Shown here piece after piece: positions 16,062-25,615 of a stretch of 41,383 nt of DNA. The DNA comes from Chthoniobacteraceae bacterium (GTDB taxonomy: Bacteria; Verrucomicrobiota; Verrucomicrobiia; Chthoniobacterales; Chthoniobacteraceae). The position numbers and the translations under genes are program-made. Location of the stretch: positions 1-41,383 of the forward strand of contig CANJPY010000041.1 of NCBI GenBank assembly GCA_947476255.1, in the 5' to 3' direction. How positions within the stretch are numbered: position 1 is the first letter of the stretch; each line of letters starts with the position of its first letter. The notes under the pieces are model-generated. The model worked only from the letters and a program-made list of their open reading frames with translations, searched no databases and was not told where the DNA came from.

Positions 16062-18788
16062 ATGAGCACAGACGCCTTTCATCCTCATTCCTTCGACACT
16101 GGTTCCGGAACACAGGGCCAGTTCTACTCGCTGCCCGCCCTCGAATCCGCCGGCATCGGTCCCATTTCCAAACTGCCCGTCTCCATACGGATCGTTCTCG
16201 AATCCGTGTTGCGCAATTGTGATGGCAAGAAAGTATTGCCCGAGGATGTCAAGGCCCTCGCCAACTGGAACGCCAAAGCGCCTGCGCAGGTGGAAATCCC
16301 GTTCGTGGTCGCCCGCATCGTCCTTCAGGACTTCACGGGAGTCCCGCTTTTGGTGGACCTTGCAGCGATGCGCTCCGCCGTCAACCGCATGGGCCGCAAT
16401 GCAGGCATCATTGAACCGCTGGTTCCCGTCGATCTCGTCGTCGACCATTCCGTGCAGGTGGATTACTTCGGCTCCTCCACGGCGCTGGAACAGAATCTGG
16501 ACCTCGAATTCAAGCGCAACCGCGAACGTTACCAGTTGCTCAAGTGGGGCCAGCAGGCCTTCAAGACCTTCGGCGTCGTGCCTCCAGGTATCGGCATCGT
16601 CCATCAGGTCAACCTTGAATACCTCGCCAAGGGCGTTTTGGAACGCGGCGGCGTTTTCTTCCCAGACACCCTCGTGGGCACTGACTCACACACCACCATG
16701 ATCAACGGGCTGGGAGTCGTCGGCTGGGGCGTAGGTGGGATCGAGGCAGAGGCGGGCATGCTGGGCCAACCCGTGTACTTCCTGACGCCTGAAGTCGTCG
16801 GAGTTCATCTCACCGGCGCCCTTGCCGAGGGTGTGACCGCCACGGATTTGGTGCTGCATGTCACGCAGATGCTGCGCAAGGCAAAGGTGGTGGGGAAATT
16901 TGTGGAGTTTTACGGTCCCGGTGCCGCCAGCCTCCCAGTGGTGGACCGCGCCACCATCGCGAACATGGCGCCCGAATACGGCGCCACCATGGGCTTCTTC
17001 CCCGTGGACGAGCAAACCGTGCAATACCTGCGCGAGACGGGCCGGCCTGAAGCTCACTGCAAAACCTTCGAAGCTTACTATAAAGCGCAGGAGCTCTGGG
17101 GGATCCCCAAGAAAGGCGACATCAACTACAGCGTCGACCTCGACTTGGACATTTCCAAAATCGTTCCTGCCGTCGCCGGTCCCAAGCGTCCGCAGGACCA
17201 CATTGAGCTCACCGCACTCAAGAGCACCTTTGAAGGGCTCCTTGCCAAACCCGTGGCCGATGGCGGCTATGGAAAAGCGGCGGCCGAACATGCGACCCAG
17301 CATCCCGTACACCTTCACAAGACAGCGGAACCCGCCGCCGCCGCCTACCATGAAGCCGAAGCGCACATCGGCCATGGCAGCGTGCTGATCGCAGCCATCA
17401 CCAGCTGCACCAACACGAGCAATCCAAGCGTGATGCTGGCCGCAGGCCTGCTCGCCAAGAAGGCGGTCGCCCGTGGTTTGAAGGTCAACCCCGCCGTCAA
17501 GACCTCCCTCGGGCCAGGGTCCCGCGTGGTGGCAGATTATCTGGACCGCACCGGCCTTCAGCCCTACCTCGATCAACTTGGTTTCCAAGTGGTTGGATTC
17601 GGCTGCACAACCTGTATCGGCAACTCCGGCCCCCTGCATCCCAAGCTCGAGGAAGCCATCCAAGCCCACGACGTCGTCGCCGCGAGTGTCCTCTCGGGCA
17701 ACCGCAACTTCGAGGCGCGCGTGCATCAAAACATCAAGGCCAACTTCCTGATGTCCCCGCCGCTGGTCGTCGCCTTCGCGCTCGCGGGCACCGTGGACAA
17801 GGATCTGACCACAGAACCCATCGGTGACGGCGCCGACGGCAAACCTGTGTTCCTCAAAGACATCTGGCCTTCGCTGGCAGAGGTCCGCGAGGCCATGGCC
17901 TCCGCACTTTCCCCCGAAGCGTTCCGCCGCCTCTATTCGAACTTCGCCGATCAAAACCCAAAATGGAACGAAATCCCCTCCTCCACAGGCGAAATCTACC
18001 ACTGGGACGTGGACAGCACCTACATTCAGGAACCGCCCTTCTTCACGGATTTCTCGCTCCAAGCAGGACACATCCACGAAATTAAGGGCGCACGTCCCCT
18101 CGGGATCTTTGGGGACTCGGTCACGACCGACCACATCTCGCCCGCAGGCGCCATCAAAAAGGCGTCTCCTGCAGGCAAGTTCCTCACGGATCATGCCGTG
18201 ACCTTCGAAGACTTCAACAGTTATGGCTCCCGCCGCGGCAACGACCGAATCATGACCCGGGGAACCTTCGCGAATGTGCGCATCAAGAACCTCATGGTTC
18301 CAGGGGTCGAAGGCGGCGTCACCATTCACCAACCAAGCGGCGAACAGCAGGCCATTTACGACGCGTCCATTCGTTATCAAAACGAAGGCACGCCTCTGGT
18401 GATCTTCGCGGGGCAGGAATACGGCACCGGCTCCTCCCGCGACTGGGCGGCGAAGGGCACGCGCCTTCTCGGAGTGAAAGCCGTGGTCGCCCAGAGTTTT
18501 GAGCGCATCCACCGCTCCAACCTCGTGGGAATGGGGGTATTGCCGCTGCAATTCCCGGACGGCGTCACCGCGCAATCCCTGCATCTCGACGGCACCGAAA
18601 CCTTCGACTTCACGGGACTCAACGACGACATCAAACCCATGAGCACCGTCACCCTGCACATTCACCGCGCAAACGGTGCGACTGAAACCGTCGCCCTGCG
18701 CAGCCGCATTGACACCGCCATCGAGGTTGACTATTACCGCCACGGCGGCATCCTGCCCTTCGTCCTGCGCGAATTGCTCGCACAGTGA
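16062..18788 (+). CDS. acnA: Aconitate hydratase A
   Basis: A 908-residue cytoplasmic enzyme of the TCA cycle that interconverts citrate and isocitrate through cis-aconitate. The length and domain order match AcnA/IRP-type aconitases. The 4Fe-4S ligands are Cys449 ([11 protein letters not shown]) and Cys515 with Cys518 ([12 protein letters not shown]). Substrate-site motifs include [41 protein letters not shown] and [19 protein letters not shown] 16062 is preferred over TTG 15996, since [16 protein letters not shown] fits the usual N-terminus of this family. It is transcribed alone, 273 bp before the DedA gene. Confidence 0.97.
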   Translation: MSTDAFHPHSFDTGSGTQGQFYSLPALESAGIGPISKLPVSIRIVLESVLRNCDGKKVLPEDVKALANWNAKAPAQVEIPFVVARIVLQDFTGVPLLVDLAAMRSAVNRMGRNAGIIEPLVPVDLVVDHSVQVDYFGSSTALEQNLDLEFKRNRERYQLLKWGQQAFKTFGVVPPGIGIVHQVNLEYLAKGVLERGGVFFPDTLVGTDSHTTMINGLGVVGWGVGGIEAEAGMLGQPVYFLTPEVVGVHLTGALAEGVTATDLVLHVTQMLRKAKVVGKFVEFYGPGAASLPVVDRATIANMAPEYGATMGFFPVDEQTVQYLRETGRPEAHCKTFEAYYKAQELWGIPKKGDINYSVDLDLDISKIVPAVAGPKRPQDHIELTALKSTFEGLLAKPVADGGYGKAAAEHATQHPVHLHKTAEPAAAAYHEAEAHIGHGSVLIAAITSCTNTSNPSVMLAAGLLAKKAVARGLKVNPAVKTSLGPGSRVVADYLDRTGLQPYLDQLGFQVVGFGCTTCIGNSGPLHPKLEEAIQAHDVVAASVLSGNRNFEARVHQNIKANFLMSPPLVVAFALAGTVDKDLTTEPIGDGADGKPVFLKDIWPSLAEVREAMASALSPEAFRRLYSNFADQNPKWNEIPSSTGEIYHWDVDSTYIQEPPFFTDFSLQAGHIHEIKGARPLGIFGDSVTTDHISPAGAIKKASPAGKFLTDHAVTFEDFNSYGSRRGNDRIMTRGTFANVRIKNLMVPGVEGGVTIHQPSGEQQAIYDASIRYQNEGTPLVIFAGQEYGTGSSRDWAAKGTRLLGVKAVVAQSFERIHRSNLVGMGVLPLQFPDGVTAQSLHLDGTETFDFTGLNDDIKPMSTVTLHIHRANGATETVALRSRIDTAIEVDYYRHGGILPFVLRELLAQ

Positions 18789-19034
18789 CGCTTGTGCCTG
18801 GCTGACAACCCTGCGTCTTCTCTCCAAGACGGTACCGTTTCCACCAAGCGGGTTGACCCAACGTCGCCAACTCGAACAGTCAGGCAAATTGCAGCGCCAA
18901 GGCAAAATGTGCGGTGCATCTTCTTACCAGTCCGCGCCGCTTCACACAGATGTTCGAAAATTTAGACTTCAGAGCGCGCTTTTAATGGCATTGGCAAGCA
19001 TCCTGCGTCAGTGTTAGGCCTCGGTATCTCTCTC

Positions 19035-19658
19035 ATGGACCAGTTCGCGGAATTACTTGAATTTATCAAAACCTACGGCGCTCCCGTAGTACTGCTTTGG
19101 GCTGTCTTGGAGACAGACTTGGTGTTTCTCGTCGTAGGAGCTTTATCTCATTCCGGTTATTTAAATCCGTACTCCTGTTTCCCCGCGGCCATAGCGGGTG
19201 CGCTCTTGCACGATACCATCGTCTTCTGGTTGGCTCGAAACCGTGCCGACTGGGTCCGTGCTCGGAAAGCCTACCAGAATTTGGCACCCTCGCTCGAAAA
19301 GTTCGCCAAAAAAACGGGTCCCTGGCAGATTTCGCTCTGCAGACCCCTTTACGGGACCCGTTATCCCACCATTATTTACTGGGGGCTCCAAAGCCTGTCC
19401 TATCCGAGATTTTATGCTGCCGTGAATGCGGGGTTGCTGCCTTGGGCCGCGTTTCTTGCCACGATTGGATACAAACTTTCCCACTACATCTACGATTTTG
19501 ACGACTGGCTGGCGGAAGCCAAAAACTACATATTCGGGGCCGTCGTAGTTGCCATCATCCTTTATATCCTCAAAAGGAAATTGAGCCGTAAAACAGTGCC
19601 CTCCGCAGTGCCCGATAAATCCGTGACTTCCACCCCGCCCACGGAGAACATTTCCTGA
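19035..19658 (+). CDS. DedA/VTT-family membrane protein
   Basis: A 207-residue inner-membrane protein of the DedA (SNARE-associated, VTT) family, members of which are linked to lipid-carrier transport and membrane homeostasis. It has a hydrophobic helix with an acidic pair (VLETDLVFLVVGALSHSGYL, about 25-44), the re-entrant-type segment with CRPLYGTRYPTIIYWG (about 100-115), and a C-terminal transmembrane helix (about 168-183) followed by a basic tail. The canonical R-F-I-P-G-x-R block is altered to R-P-L-Y-G-T-R. ATG 19035 is preferred to GTG 19011, because MDQFAELLEFIKTYG is the typical start. recF begins 21 bases after the stop, probably in the same transcript. Confidence 0.85.
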   Translation: MDQFAELLEFIKTYGAPVVLLWAVLETDLVFLVVGALSHSGYLNPYSCFPAAIAGALLHDTIVFWLARNRADWVRARKAYQNLAPSLEKFAKKTGPWQISLCRPLYGTRYPTIIYWGLQSLSYPRFYAAVNAGLLPWAAFLATIGYKLSHYIYDFDDWLAEAKNYIFGAVVVAIILYILKRKLSRKTVPSAVPDKSVTSTPPTENIS

Positions 19659-19679
19659 GGTGACGAAGGCCAGCCAGCC

Positions 19680-20711
19680 ATGCTCTCGCAGCTGAAAGTC
19701 GGTCAGTTCCGGTGTTTTGAAAAGTTTGAAGCCCGGTTTGAACCCGGAATCAACTTGATTGTTGGTCCAAACGCGCACGGGAAGACCTCCCTTCTTGAAG
19801 CAGCCTGCCTCCTGCTTCGGCTCCAATCGCCGCGCACCAGTCGCCTCGGAGAAATCATCCGCCATAACGAGCGTGGACTCCTGGTAGACGGGCATTTTAA
19901 AGCCGCTCACCTTCAATTTTATTACAGTCCGCAGCGCAAGAAACTCGCCCTTGATTCTGTCGAACAGCGCACTGCTTCGGAATATCTCAAACTCGGACGC
20001 GTTGTGTGGTTTTCGAATCAAGATGTCGAACTGGTGCGCGAGGGCGCGGATGTCCGGCGGCGTTTTATAGACTTTGTCGCCTCTCAAATCGATCCCTCCT
20101 ATCGCAAGGCGCTACGGGATTATGAAAAGTGCCTGCGCTCCCGCAACCTGCTACTCAAGGCGCCGGTGCCACGCTGGCGCGAAATACAGGCCTTTGAAGA
20201 ACCCCTCGTGACTGCGGGTGAACAACTCATCAAGTCCAGGCATGCCCTCATTACCGCGCTTCGTCCGCTCGCTCAATTAGCACATGCCAATATCAGCGGT
20301 GCCCGCGAAAAGCTGCACCTCGAATACCTCCCCAATGCGGCCGCTCCTCTTGCCGAGGCTCTCGCGGCGGCGCGCCCTGAAGACACGCGCCTGCGCATGA
20401 CCACTGCGGGCCCGCACAGAGACGACCTGCAGCTGTTGCTTGGCCCCGCGCCGGCCACCCTGGGATCCGAAGGCCAGCAACGTACTCTCGTGCTTTCCCT
20501 GCGTTTATCCGCCGCGCGCCTGCTGGAGGCCCATCACGCGGAACCCCCTCTCTTGCTTTTGGACGATATTTTCGGGGAACTCGACCTTTCCAGACGTGCG
20601 GCGCTTCTGGAACAGTTGCCCAAAAATGCCCAGCAAATCATCACGACGACCCGCCGCGAGTGGCTCCCGCCCGAGCTTCAAGCACACGTGCTGGACTTGG
20701 AGTCCCGTTGA
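19680..20711 (+). CDS. recF: DNA replication and repair protein RecF
   Basis: A 343-residue SMC-like ABC ATPase that loads RecA at gaps in single-stranded DNA during recombinational repair. It has the Walker A motif GPNAHGKTS (29-37), the RecF-typical FSNQDVELVREGADVRRRFID, the ABC signature SEGQQRTLVLSLRLSAARLL, and the Walker B/D-loop LLLLDDIFGELD near 295. Length is normal for RecF. It is not next to dnaA or dnaN; it follows a DedA gene by 21 bases and converges with an SNF2 helicase gene 46 bases away. GAGGTGA lies too far upstream of the ATG to be a good ribosome-binding site. Confidence 0.95.
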   Translation: MLSQLKVGQFRCFEKFEARFEPGINLIVGPNAHGKTSLLEAACLLLRLQSPRTSRLGEIIRHNERGLLVDGHFKAAHLQFYYSPQRKKLALDSVEQRTASEYLKLGRVVWFSNQDVELVREGADVRRRFIDFVASQIDPSYRKALRDYEKCLRSRNLLLKAPVPRWREIQAFEEPLVTAGEQLIKSRHALITALRPLAQLAHANISGAREKLHLEYLPNAAAPLAEALAAARPEDTRLRMTTAGPHRDDLQLLLGPAPATLGSEGQQRTLVLSLRLSAARLLEAHHAEPPLLLLDDIFGELDLSRRAALLEQLPKNAQQIITTTRREWLPPELQAHVLDLESR

Positions 20712-20757
20712 AGAACAGCCCGTAAAATTTGCGAGCGAACCAGCGAACCCCGCGGCC

Positions 20758-23700
20758 TTACACCTCAAGCAGGCCGGCGATATCCTCTAGGCTCAGCCCG
20801 TCCATCATCGGTTGTTCACTCTCCACCAGTGCATCCATCAAATTTCGCTTCCGTTCCTGAAGCTGCAAAATCTTTTCCTCCACCGTGCCCCGCATGATCA
20901 ATTTATACGAAGTCACCGTCGATTTTTGTCCAATCCGGTGCGCACGATCCGTGGCCTGCGCCTCCACTGCGGGATTCCACCAGGGATCAAAATGCACCAC
21001 CGTATCCGCCGCCGTGAGCGTCAACCCGACGCCCCCCGCCTTTAAACTAATCAAAAACACCGGCACCTCGCCGCTCTGAAAGCGGTCCACCTGCGCGACG
21101 CGGTCGCGCGTGGAGCCGTCCAGCCGGCAGAACCCGATTTGGCGTTCCTCCAGCCAGGACTGCAGGAGGTCGAGCATGCTCGAAAACTGACTGAAAAGCA
21201 GCACCCGGTGCCCGCCCTCCATGGCTTCCGTCAGCAGTTCCTCCAGAGCGTCCAATTTTCCAGAAGCGCCGTCCTCGAGCCTGCTAAAATCCTCACCCAG
21301 CAGGCGTAAATCATTGCAGGCCTGCCGCAGGCGCAACAAAGCCGTAAGCATGAGCATTCTCGCCTGTCCCTTGTTCTTAAGTTCCTCCGCTTTGCCCACT
21401 TCCCGCCGGGATAGATCCACAAGTTTTGAATACGTCTCGCGCTGCTCGGCGGAGAGCTCGCACCAAACCACTTGCTCGATCTTGTCCGGCAGTTCGGGCG
21501 CCACCGCCTTTTTGGTGCGCCGCAACAAAAACGGCGCAAGCCGCTGGATCAGACGCTTGTGCTCCAGACCACCGGGCTCCTGTGTGATGGGCAACTCATA
21601 ACGCTCGCGAAAATCACCTTTCGTTCCCAGATAGCCGGGCATCAAAAAGTGCAGGAGCGACCACACATCCCGCACCGAATTCTCCACGGGAGTCCCCGTC
21701 AGCACAAACCGCCGGTCCGCGCGCAACCGGAACGCAGCCTGAGCCGCCTGGCTCTCGGGGTTCTTGATATGCTGCGCCTCGTCTAAAACCACGGTCGCAA
21801 ACGATTCCCGGCACAGCCGTTCCGCATCCAATCGCAGAAGCGGGTAACTGGTGATCACGATGTCCGCCTGCGCGAGTTCACGGTTGTGCCTCTGCGCTCC
21901 CGAGAGCACAACCACCTTCTTCCCGGGCAAAAACCGTTCCGCCTCGCGCTGCCAGTTGATTAAAAGCGAGGACGGGGCCACCACCAGACTCCGCCCGCGC
22001 ACCGTCCCGAGAAACGCGAGCGCCTGCACCGTTTTTCCAAGCCCCATTTCATCCGCCAAAATCCCGCCGAAACCGTTTTCCGCAAGAAAGTGCATCCAGT
22101 AGACACCGTGCTTTTGATAAGCACGCAACTGTGCGTCCAGCGGCCCCAAGGCCACCGCCTTAAGCTCCTTCGCGTTGCGCGCGGCCGAGGCCCACTGCCT
22201 CCAATGCGGCGGTGCCTTTAATGCGGCCCCCGTCTCCTGAGCAAACGCCTCGACAAACCCAGCCTGCCGGTTCGCGATCCGGTAGCGCCCGGGCTGCTTC
22301 TGATCGGGATTACAATCCCGCAACACCTGGTCAAACTCCTCAAGTATTAGGGGATCAAACACCGCCACCGTCCCGTCATTGCGCTTGAGATGACTCCGCC
22401 CAGACTGAATCAAACGCCTGATTTCCGTTCCCGAATACCGCTCCCCGCCGCTGGTCTCCAAGGCCACGTCCATCTCAAACCAATTCTCGCCGGTAGCCAC
22501 CACCTGCAGGCGCGGTTCAATGCGCTCAATCCCCCGCGTCACATGCTCAAAGCGCTCCCCGATCTCCACCTTCCAGCGGCGTTGCAAATGCGGAAGTGTT
22601 TGTGCGAAAAACTCGAGAATTCCCTGTTCGCCCCGCAAGGCCATTTGCCCCTCCGGATCGGGGGCAGAGAAACCAGCCTCCCCCAGCTGCGCCAGGGCTG
22701 CCGCTTCAACCGCCGCATCTCTGGGCCTGTTGGCTGGTGCTCGACTTGATAACGTGGTGCGAAAGGCACCGTAGGCGACCTGCAGTTTCGCCGATAAAAA
22801 ATTCAGGGACCCCTCCAACCGCAGCAAAAAAGCCGCCTTCTCCAGCACCGGCGTTGGCTCCTCGCCTCCTTCCGAGAGCGGACCCTTGCCGGTCTGCGGA
22901 GCCACTTCCGGCAGTCGCACTTTTTCACACGAGAAACGCAACGCCAGCGGGCCCCACTCTTTCTGGAGAAACCCCGGCACAGCAGCTGCCGGAATCAGAA
23001 CTTCGCCAAGAAGAAGCGAAAGGTATGCGGGGGGCAGTCCCGCACACACGGGTTGGAGCACATGGTCCCGCCAGAACCAGGCGGCTTTTTTCCCGGGAAG
23101 CAGCGTCCCGCCCGAAGGCAATTCGCAGCGCAACGCCAGGTCACCGTTGGGACGACTCTCCGCAAAAAGCACCGGCGCCAGACTCTCTGACAACACGCTC
23201 AGGGCCGTGCGCCGCGCCACACTCACACGCGGGTGCGCCGTTAAGGCTTCAAGCAACGAAAGCAAAGCCTCCGTGTGGAGCGTCAGCATGCCCGGAAGCG
23301 GGCCGCCCGGGTGCTGCTCCCGCAACGCCTCAAGCAAACGCATGTCGGCGCCCTCACACAAGTGCGTCTCTTTGGCATCCAGAGCATGCAGCAACACCCG
23401 TTTTCCGCGCACCACCGCTTCCACCCCCACAGAGGCGGCTCCCCTCGCGCTCGCCTGCGCGAGATTTGGAGGAAACACCACATGCAGCTCCACGGGCACA
23501 CCAGTCTGGGTTGAAAACCCGCTCACGCCCTGCTGCCGCTCGCCCCCGGAAGGTGCAACCGCTTTGGGCCCAGTCACGGCTTCCTGCGCAGGCCTCGCCG
23601 TCACCGTGGGTTTAAGCACCTCCAGCCCCACGGCAACCGAGTGCGCGCAAATCATCCCGCGCAACTTGGAATCCCGGCACGTACACAGGTTTTCCAGGTT

Positions 23701-23880
23701 CGAGCGCGACACCACCTTGAGGCCCGCGCGGTACTGCGTTTCTCCCTCGCGCACGTAACCCGAGAGCAAGCCATCCACATAAGACGCCTCAGAAACCCTG
23801 CCCGCGCCCTGCAAAACCCGGGCGTGTTTCATCACCTGCCAGCCCCCCGCGTCGTTCAGAAGCCTTTCGTTCAGTTGCAT
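20758..23880 (-). CDS. SWIM zinc-finger SNF2-family helicase/ATPase
   Basis: A 1040-residue DNA-dependent ATPase of the Swi2/Snf2 superfamily; bacterial members resemble RapA-type remodellers but their targets are mostly unknown. It has an N-terminal SWIM zinc finger (Cys66, Cys68, Cys78, His80) and a long middle region typical of bacterial SNF2-associated proteins. The helicase core has motif I DEMGLGKT (about 609-616), motif II DEAQ (about 698-701), motif III LTGTPVENS, and motif VI QATDRAHRIGQ (about 975-985). The protein ends with a short regulatory tail (GLSLEDIAGLLEV). ATG 23880 is chosen; GTG 23904 would add only 8 residues. It converges with recF, and cimA lies 50 bases upstream on the same strand, so the two may share a transcript. 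Confidence 0.93.
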   Translation of the reverse strand: MQLNERLLNDAGGWQVMKHARVLQGAGRVSEASYVDGLLSGYVREGETQYRAGLKVVSRSNLENLCTCRDSKLRGMICAHSVAVGLEVLKPTVTARPAQEAVTGPKAVAPSGGERQQGVSGFSTQTGVPVELHVVFPPNLAQASARGAASVGVEAVVRGKRVLLHALDAKETHLCEGADMRLLEALREQHPGGPLPGMLTLHTEALLSLLEALTAHPRVSVARRTALSVLSESLAPVLFAESRPNGDLALRCELPSGGTLLPGKKAAWFWRDHVLQPVCAGLPPAYLSLLLGEVLIPAAAVPGFLQKEWGPLALRFSCEKVRLPEVAPQTGKGPLSEGGEEPTPVLEKAAFLLRLEGSLNFLSAKLQVAYGAFRTTLSSRAPANRPRDAAVEAAALAQLGEAGFSAPDPEGQMALRGEQGILEFFAQTLPHLQRRWKVEIGERFEHVTRGIERIEPRLQVVATGENWFEMDVALETSGGERYSGTEIRRLIQSGRSHLKRNDGTVAVFDPLILEEFDQVLRDCNPDQKQPGRYRIANRQAGFVEAFAQETGAALKAPPHWRQWASAARNAKELKAVALGPLDAQLRAYQKHGVYWMHFLAENGFGGILADEMGLGKTVQALAFLGTVRGRSLVVAPSSLLINWQREAERFLPGKKVVVLSGAQRHNRELAQADIVITSYPLLRLDAERLCRESFATVVLDEAQHIKNPESQAAQAAFRLRADRRFVLTGTPVENSVRDVWSLLHFLMPGYLGTKGDFRERYELPITQEPGGLEHKRLIQRLAPFLLRRTKKAVAPELPDKIEQVVWCELSAEQRETYSKLVDLSRREVGKAEELKNKGQARMLMLTALLRLRQACNDLRLLGEDFSRLEDGASGKLDALEELLTEAMEGGHRVLLFSQFSSMLDLLQSWLEERQIGFCRLDGSTRDRVAQVDRFQSGEVPVFLISLKAGGVGLTLTAADTVVHFDPWWNPAVEAQATDRAHRIGQKSTVTSYKLIMRGTVEEKILQLQERKRNLMDALVESEQPMMDGLSLEDIAGLLEV

Positions 23881-23930
23881 GACTCTCAGGCTTCCTCCAA
23901 GCACGCGCCGTCTGAAGCACTACAACGGCT

Positions 23931-25502
23931 TTACGCGCTCTCGCGAGCAATGCGGTACTCGAGGCCCTCGACAAGCGCCAGCCAGCTGGCCTCGATAATA
24001 TTGTCGCTCACCCCCACCGTGCCCCAGGTCGAATGGCCGTCCGTGGAAGTAATCAACACCCTGGTCCGTGCCGCCGTGCCTTCCTGTCCGTTGATGATTC
24101 TCACCTTGTAATCTGCCAGCTGCACCTTATCGATGTCCGGGTAAAAAGCCCGCAGCGCCTTCCTCAAAGCCGCATCGAGGGCATTCACCGGACCGTCGCC
24201 TTCTTCCACGGTGTACTCTTGTTGTTCACCGATGCTGATACGCACCGTGGCTTCGCATTTGTTCCAATCGCCCTTGCCGCTGTGGCGATAGCTGCAGTGG
24301 TATTCATGGAGCGTGAACAATGGTTTCCGTTTGCCCAGGAACTGGCGCACCAACAGTTCAAAAGAGGCCTCGGCCGCTTCGAACTCGTATCCTAAAGACT
24401 CGAGCCGTTTAACTTCCGCCAGAACAGCATGCACTTCGGGACTGCCCTTGGAGAGCCCCAATCCCAGAGCCTCAGCACGTGCCAGCACGTTGCTTTGACC
24501 GGACATGTCGGAGATGGAAATCACGCGTTCATTGCCCACAAGCGCGGGGTCCACATGCTCGTACGTACGTGCAAGCTTCTGTACAGCATGCACGTGCAAT
24601 CCCCCCTTGTGCGTAAATGCAGCCTGCCCCACGTAAGGAGCGCGGATATTGTGCGGCACATTCGCCAATTCATCCACAAAGGCGGAAAGCTCCCGCAAGC
24701 CCGTTAAATCGATCCCGAGCTCGAGCCCCATCTTGAGCTGCAAGTTGGGCATGACGGTCACCAGATCACAGTTTCCCACGCGTTCCCCGTACCCATTGAT
24801 GGTACCCTGCACCTGACACGCCCCCGCACGCACAGCCGCCAAGGCGTTTGCAACGCCCAGTCCAGAGTCATTGTGCGTGTGGATTCCCACAGCCCCCCCC
24901 AAAGCGGCAATGGCCGCCCGCGTCACCTCGCTCACAAATTCAGGCAAACTCCCGCCGTTGGTGTCGCACAACACGATCAGATCGGCCCCTGCCTCCTTGG
25001 CCGCCTTGATCGTTGCCAGCGAATACGCTGGATCCTCGCGGTAACTGTCAAAAAAGTGTTCCGCATCATAGAGCACCTCGCGCCCATGCGCTTTCAGGTA
25101 CGCCACGGTGTCTGCTATCATCGCCAGATTTTCTTCCAGAGAGACTTGGAACACCTCGATGACATGCAGGGGCCATGTCTTGCCCACAATCGTCACGACG
25201 GGCGTCTGGGCATCCAAAAGCATCTTCACCTGAGGATCTTCCTCCACGCGCATCTTCCCCCGGCGTGTCATTCCAAAGGCGGTGATTTTAGCGTGCTTCC
25301 AGGTGCGCCGGGCCGCTTCCGTAAAGAACGCGGCATCCTTCGGATTGGAACCCGGCCAGCCCCCCTCAATGTAATGCACCCCAAAGGCATCCAACTTTTC
25401 CGCGACACGAATTTTGTCCAGAACACTGAACGAAATACCCGTCCCCTGCGTCCCATCGCGAAGGGTTGTGTCGTAGAGAGTGAAAGCAGGCTTGGGATTC
25501 AT
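23931..25502 (-). CDS. cimA: Citramalate synthase (CimA type)
   Basis: A 523-residue enzyme of the 2-isopropylmalate-synthase/homocitrate-synthase superfamily. It condenses pyruvate with acetyl-CoA to (R)-citramalate, the first step of the threonine-independent isoleucine pathway. Visible are the DRE-TIM barrel opening YDTTLRDGTQGTG (10-22), metal-binding HTHND (about 207), the domain NGYGERVGNCDL, and a C-terminal LeuA-type regulatory domain (about 390-515) with VEEGDGPVNALDAALRKAL, where isoleucine feedback is expected. The sequence resembles the CimA subgroup more than LeuA. ATG 25502 is preferred to TTG 25541, because the family start MNPKPAFTLYDTTLRDG begins there. Confidence 0.93.
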   Translation of the reverse strand: MNPKPAFTLYDTTLRDGTQGTGISFSVLDKIRVAEKLDAFGVHYIEGGWPGSNPKDAAFFTEAARRTWKHAKITAFGMTRRGKMRVEEDPQVKMLLDAQTPVVTIVGKTWPLHVIEVFQVSLEENLAMIADTVAYLKAHGREVLYDAEHFFDSYREDPAYSLATIKAAKEAGADLIVLCDTNGGSLPEFVSEVTRAAIAALGGAVGIHTHNDSGLGVANALAAVRAGACQVQGTINGYGERVGNCDLVTVMPNLQLKMGLELGIDLTGLRELSAFVDELANVPHNIRAPYVGQAAFTHKGGLHVHAVQKLARTYEHVDPALVGNERVISISDMSGQSNVLARAEALGLGLSKGSPEVHAVLAEVKRLESLGYEFEAAEASFELLVRQFLGKRKPLFTLHEYHCSYRHSGKGDWNKCEATVRISIGEQQEYTVEEGDGPVNALDAALRKALRAFYPDIDKVQLADYKVRIINGQEGTAARTRVLITSTDGHSTWGTVGVSDNIIEASWLALVEGLEYRIARESA

Positions 25503-25615
25503 AGAAGGGTCTATCTTAAACGGAGTCTTCCTGTCTGCCAAGGCGACAAGCGCACCTCATTCTATGAACCGCCCGAGCACCACTGAAAACCTCGACGATA
25601 GGAACCTTTACCCGC

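Noticed and set aside
16686..18905. Very long reverse frame opposite acnA
   Set aside because: It mirrors a highly conserved aconitase and has no domain of its own.
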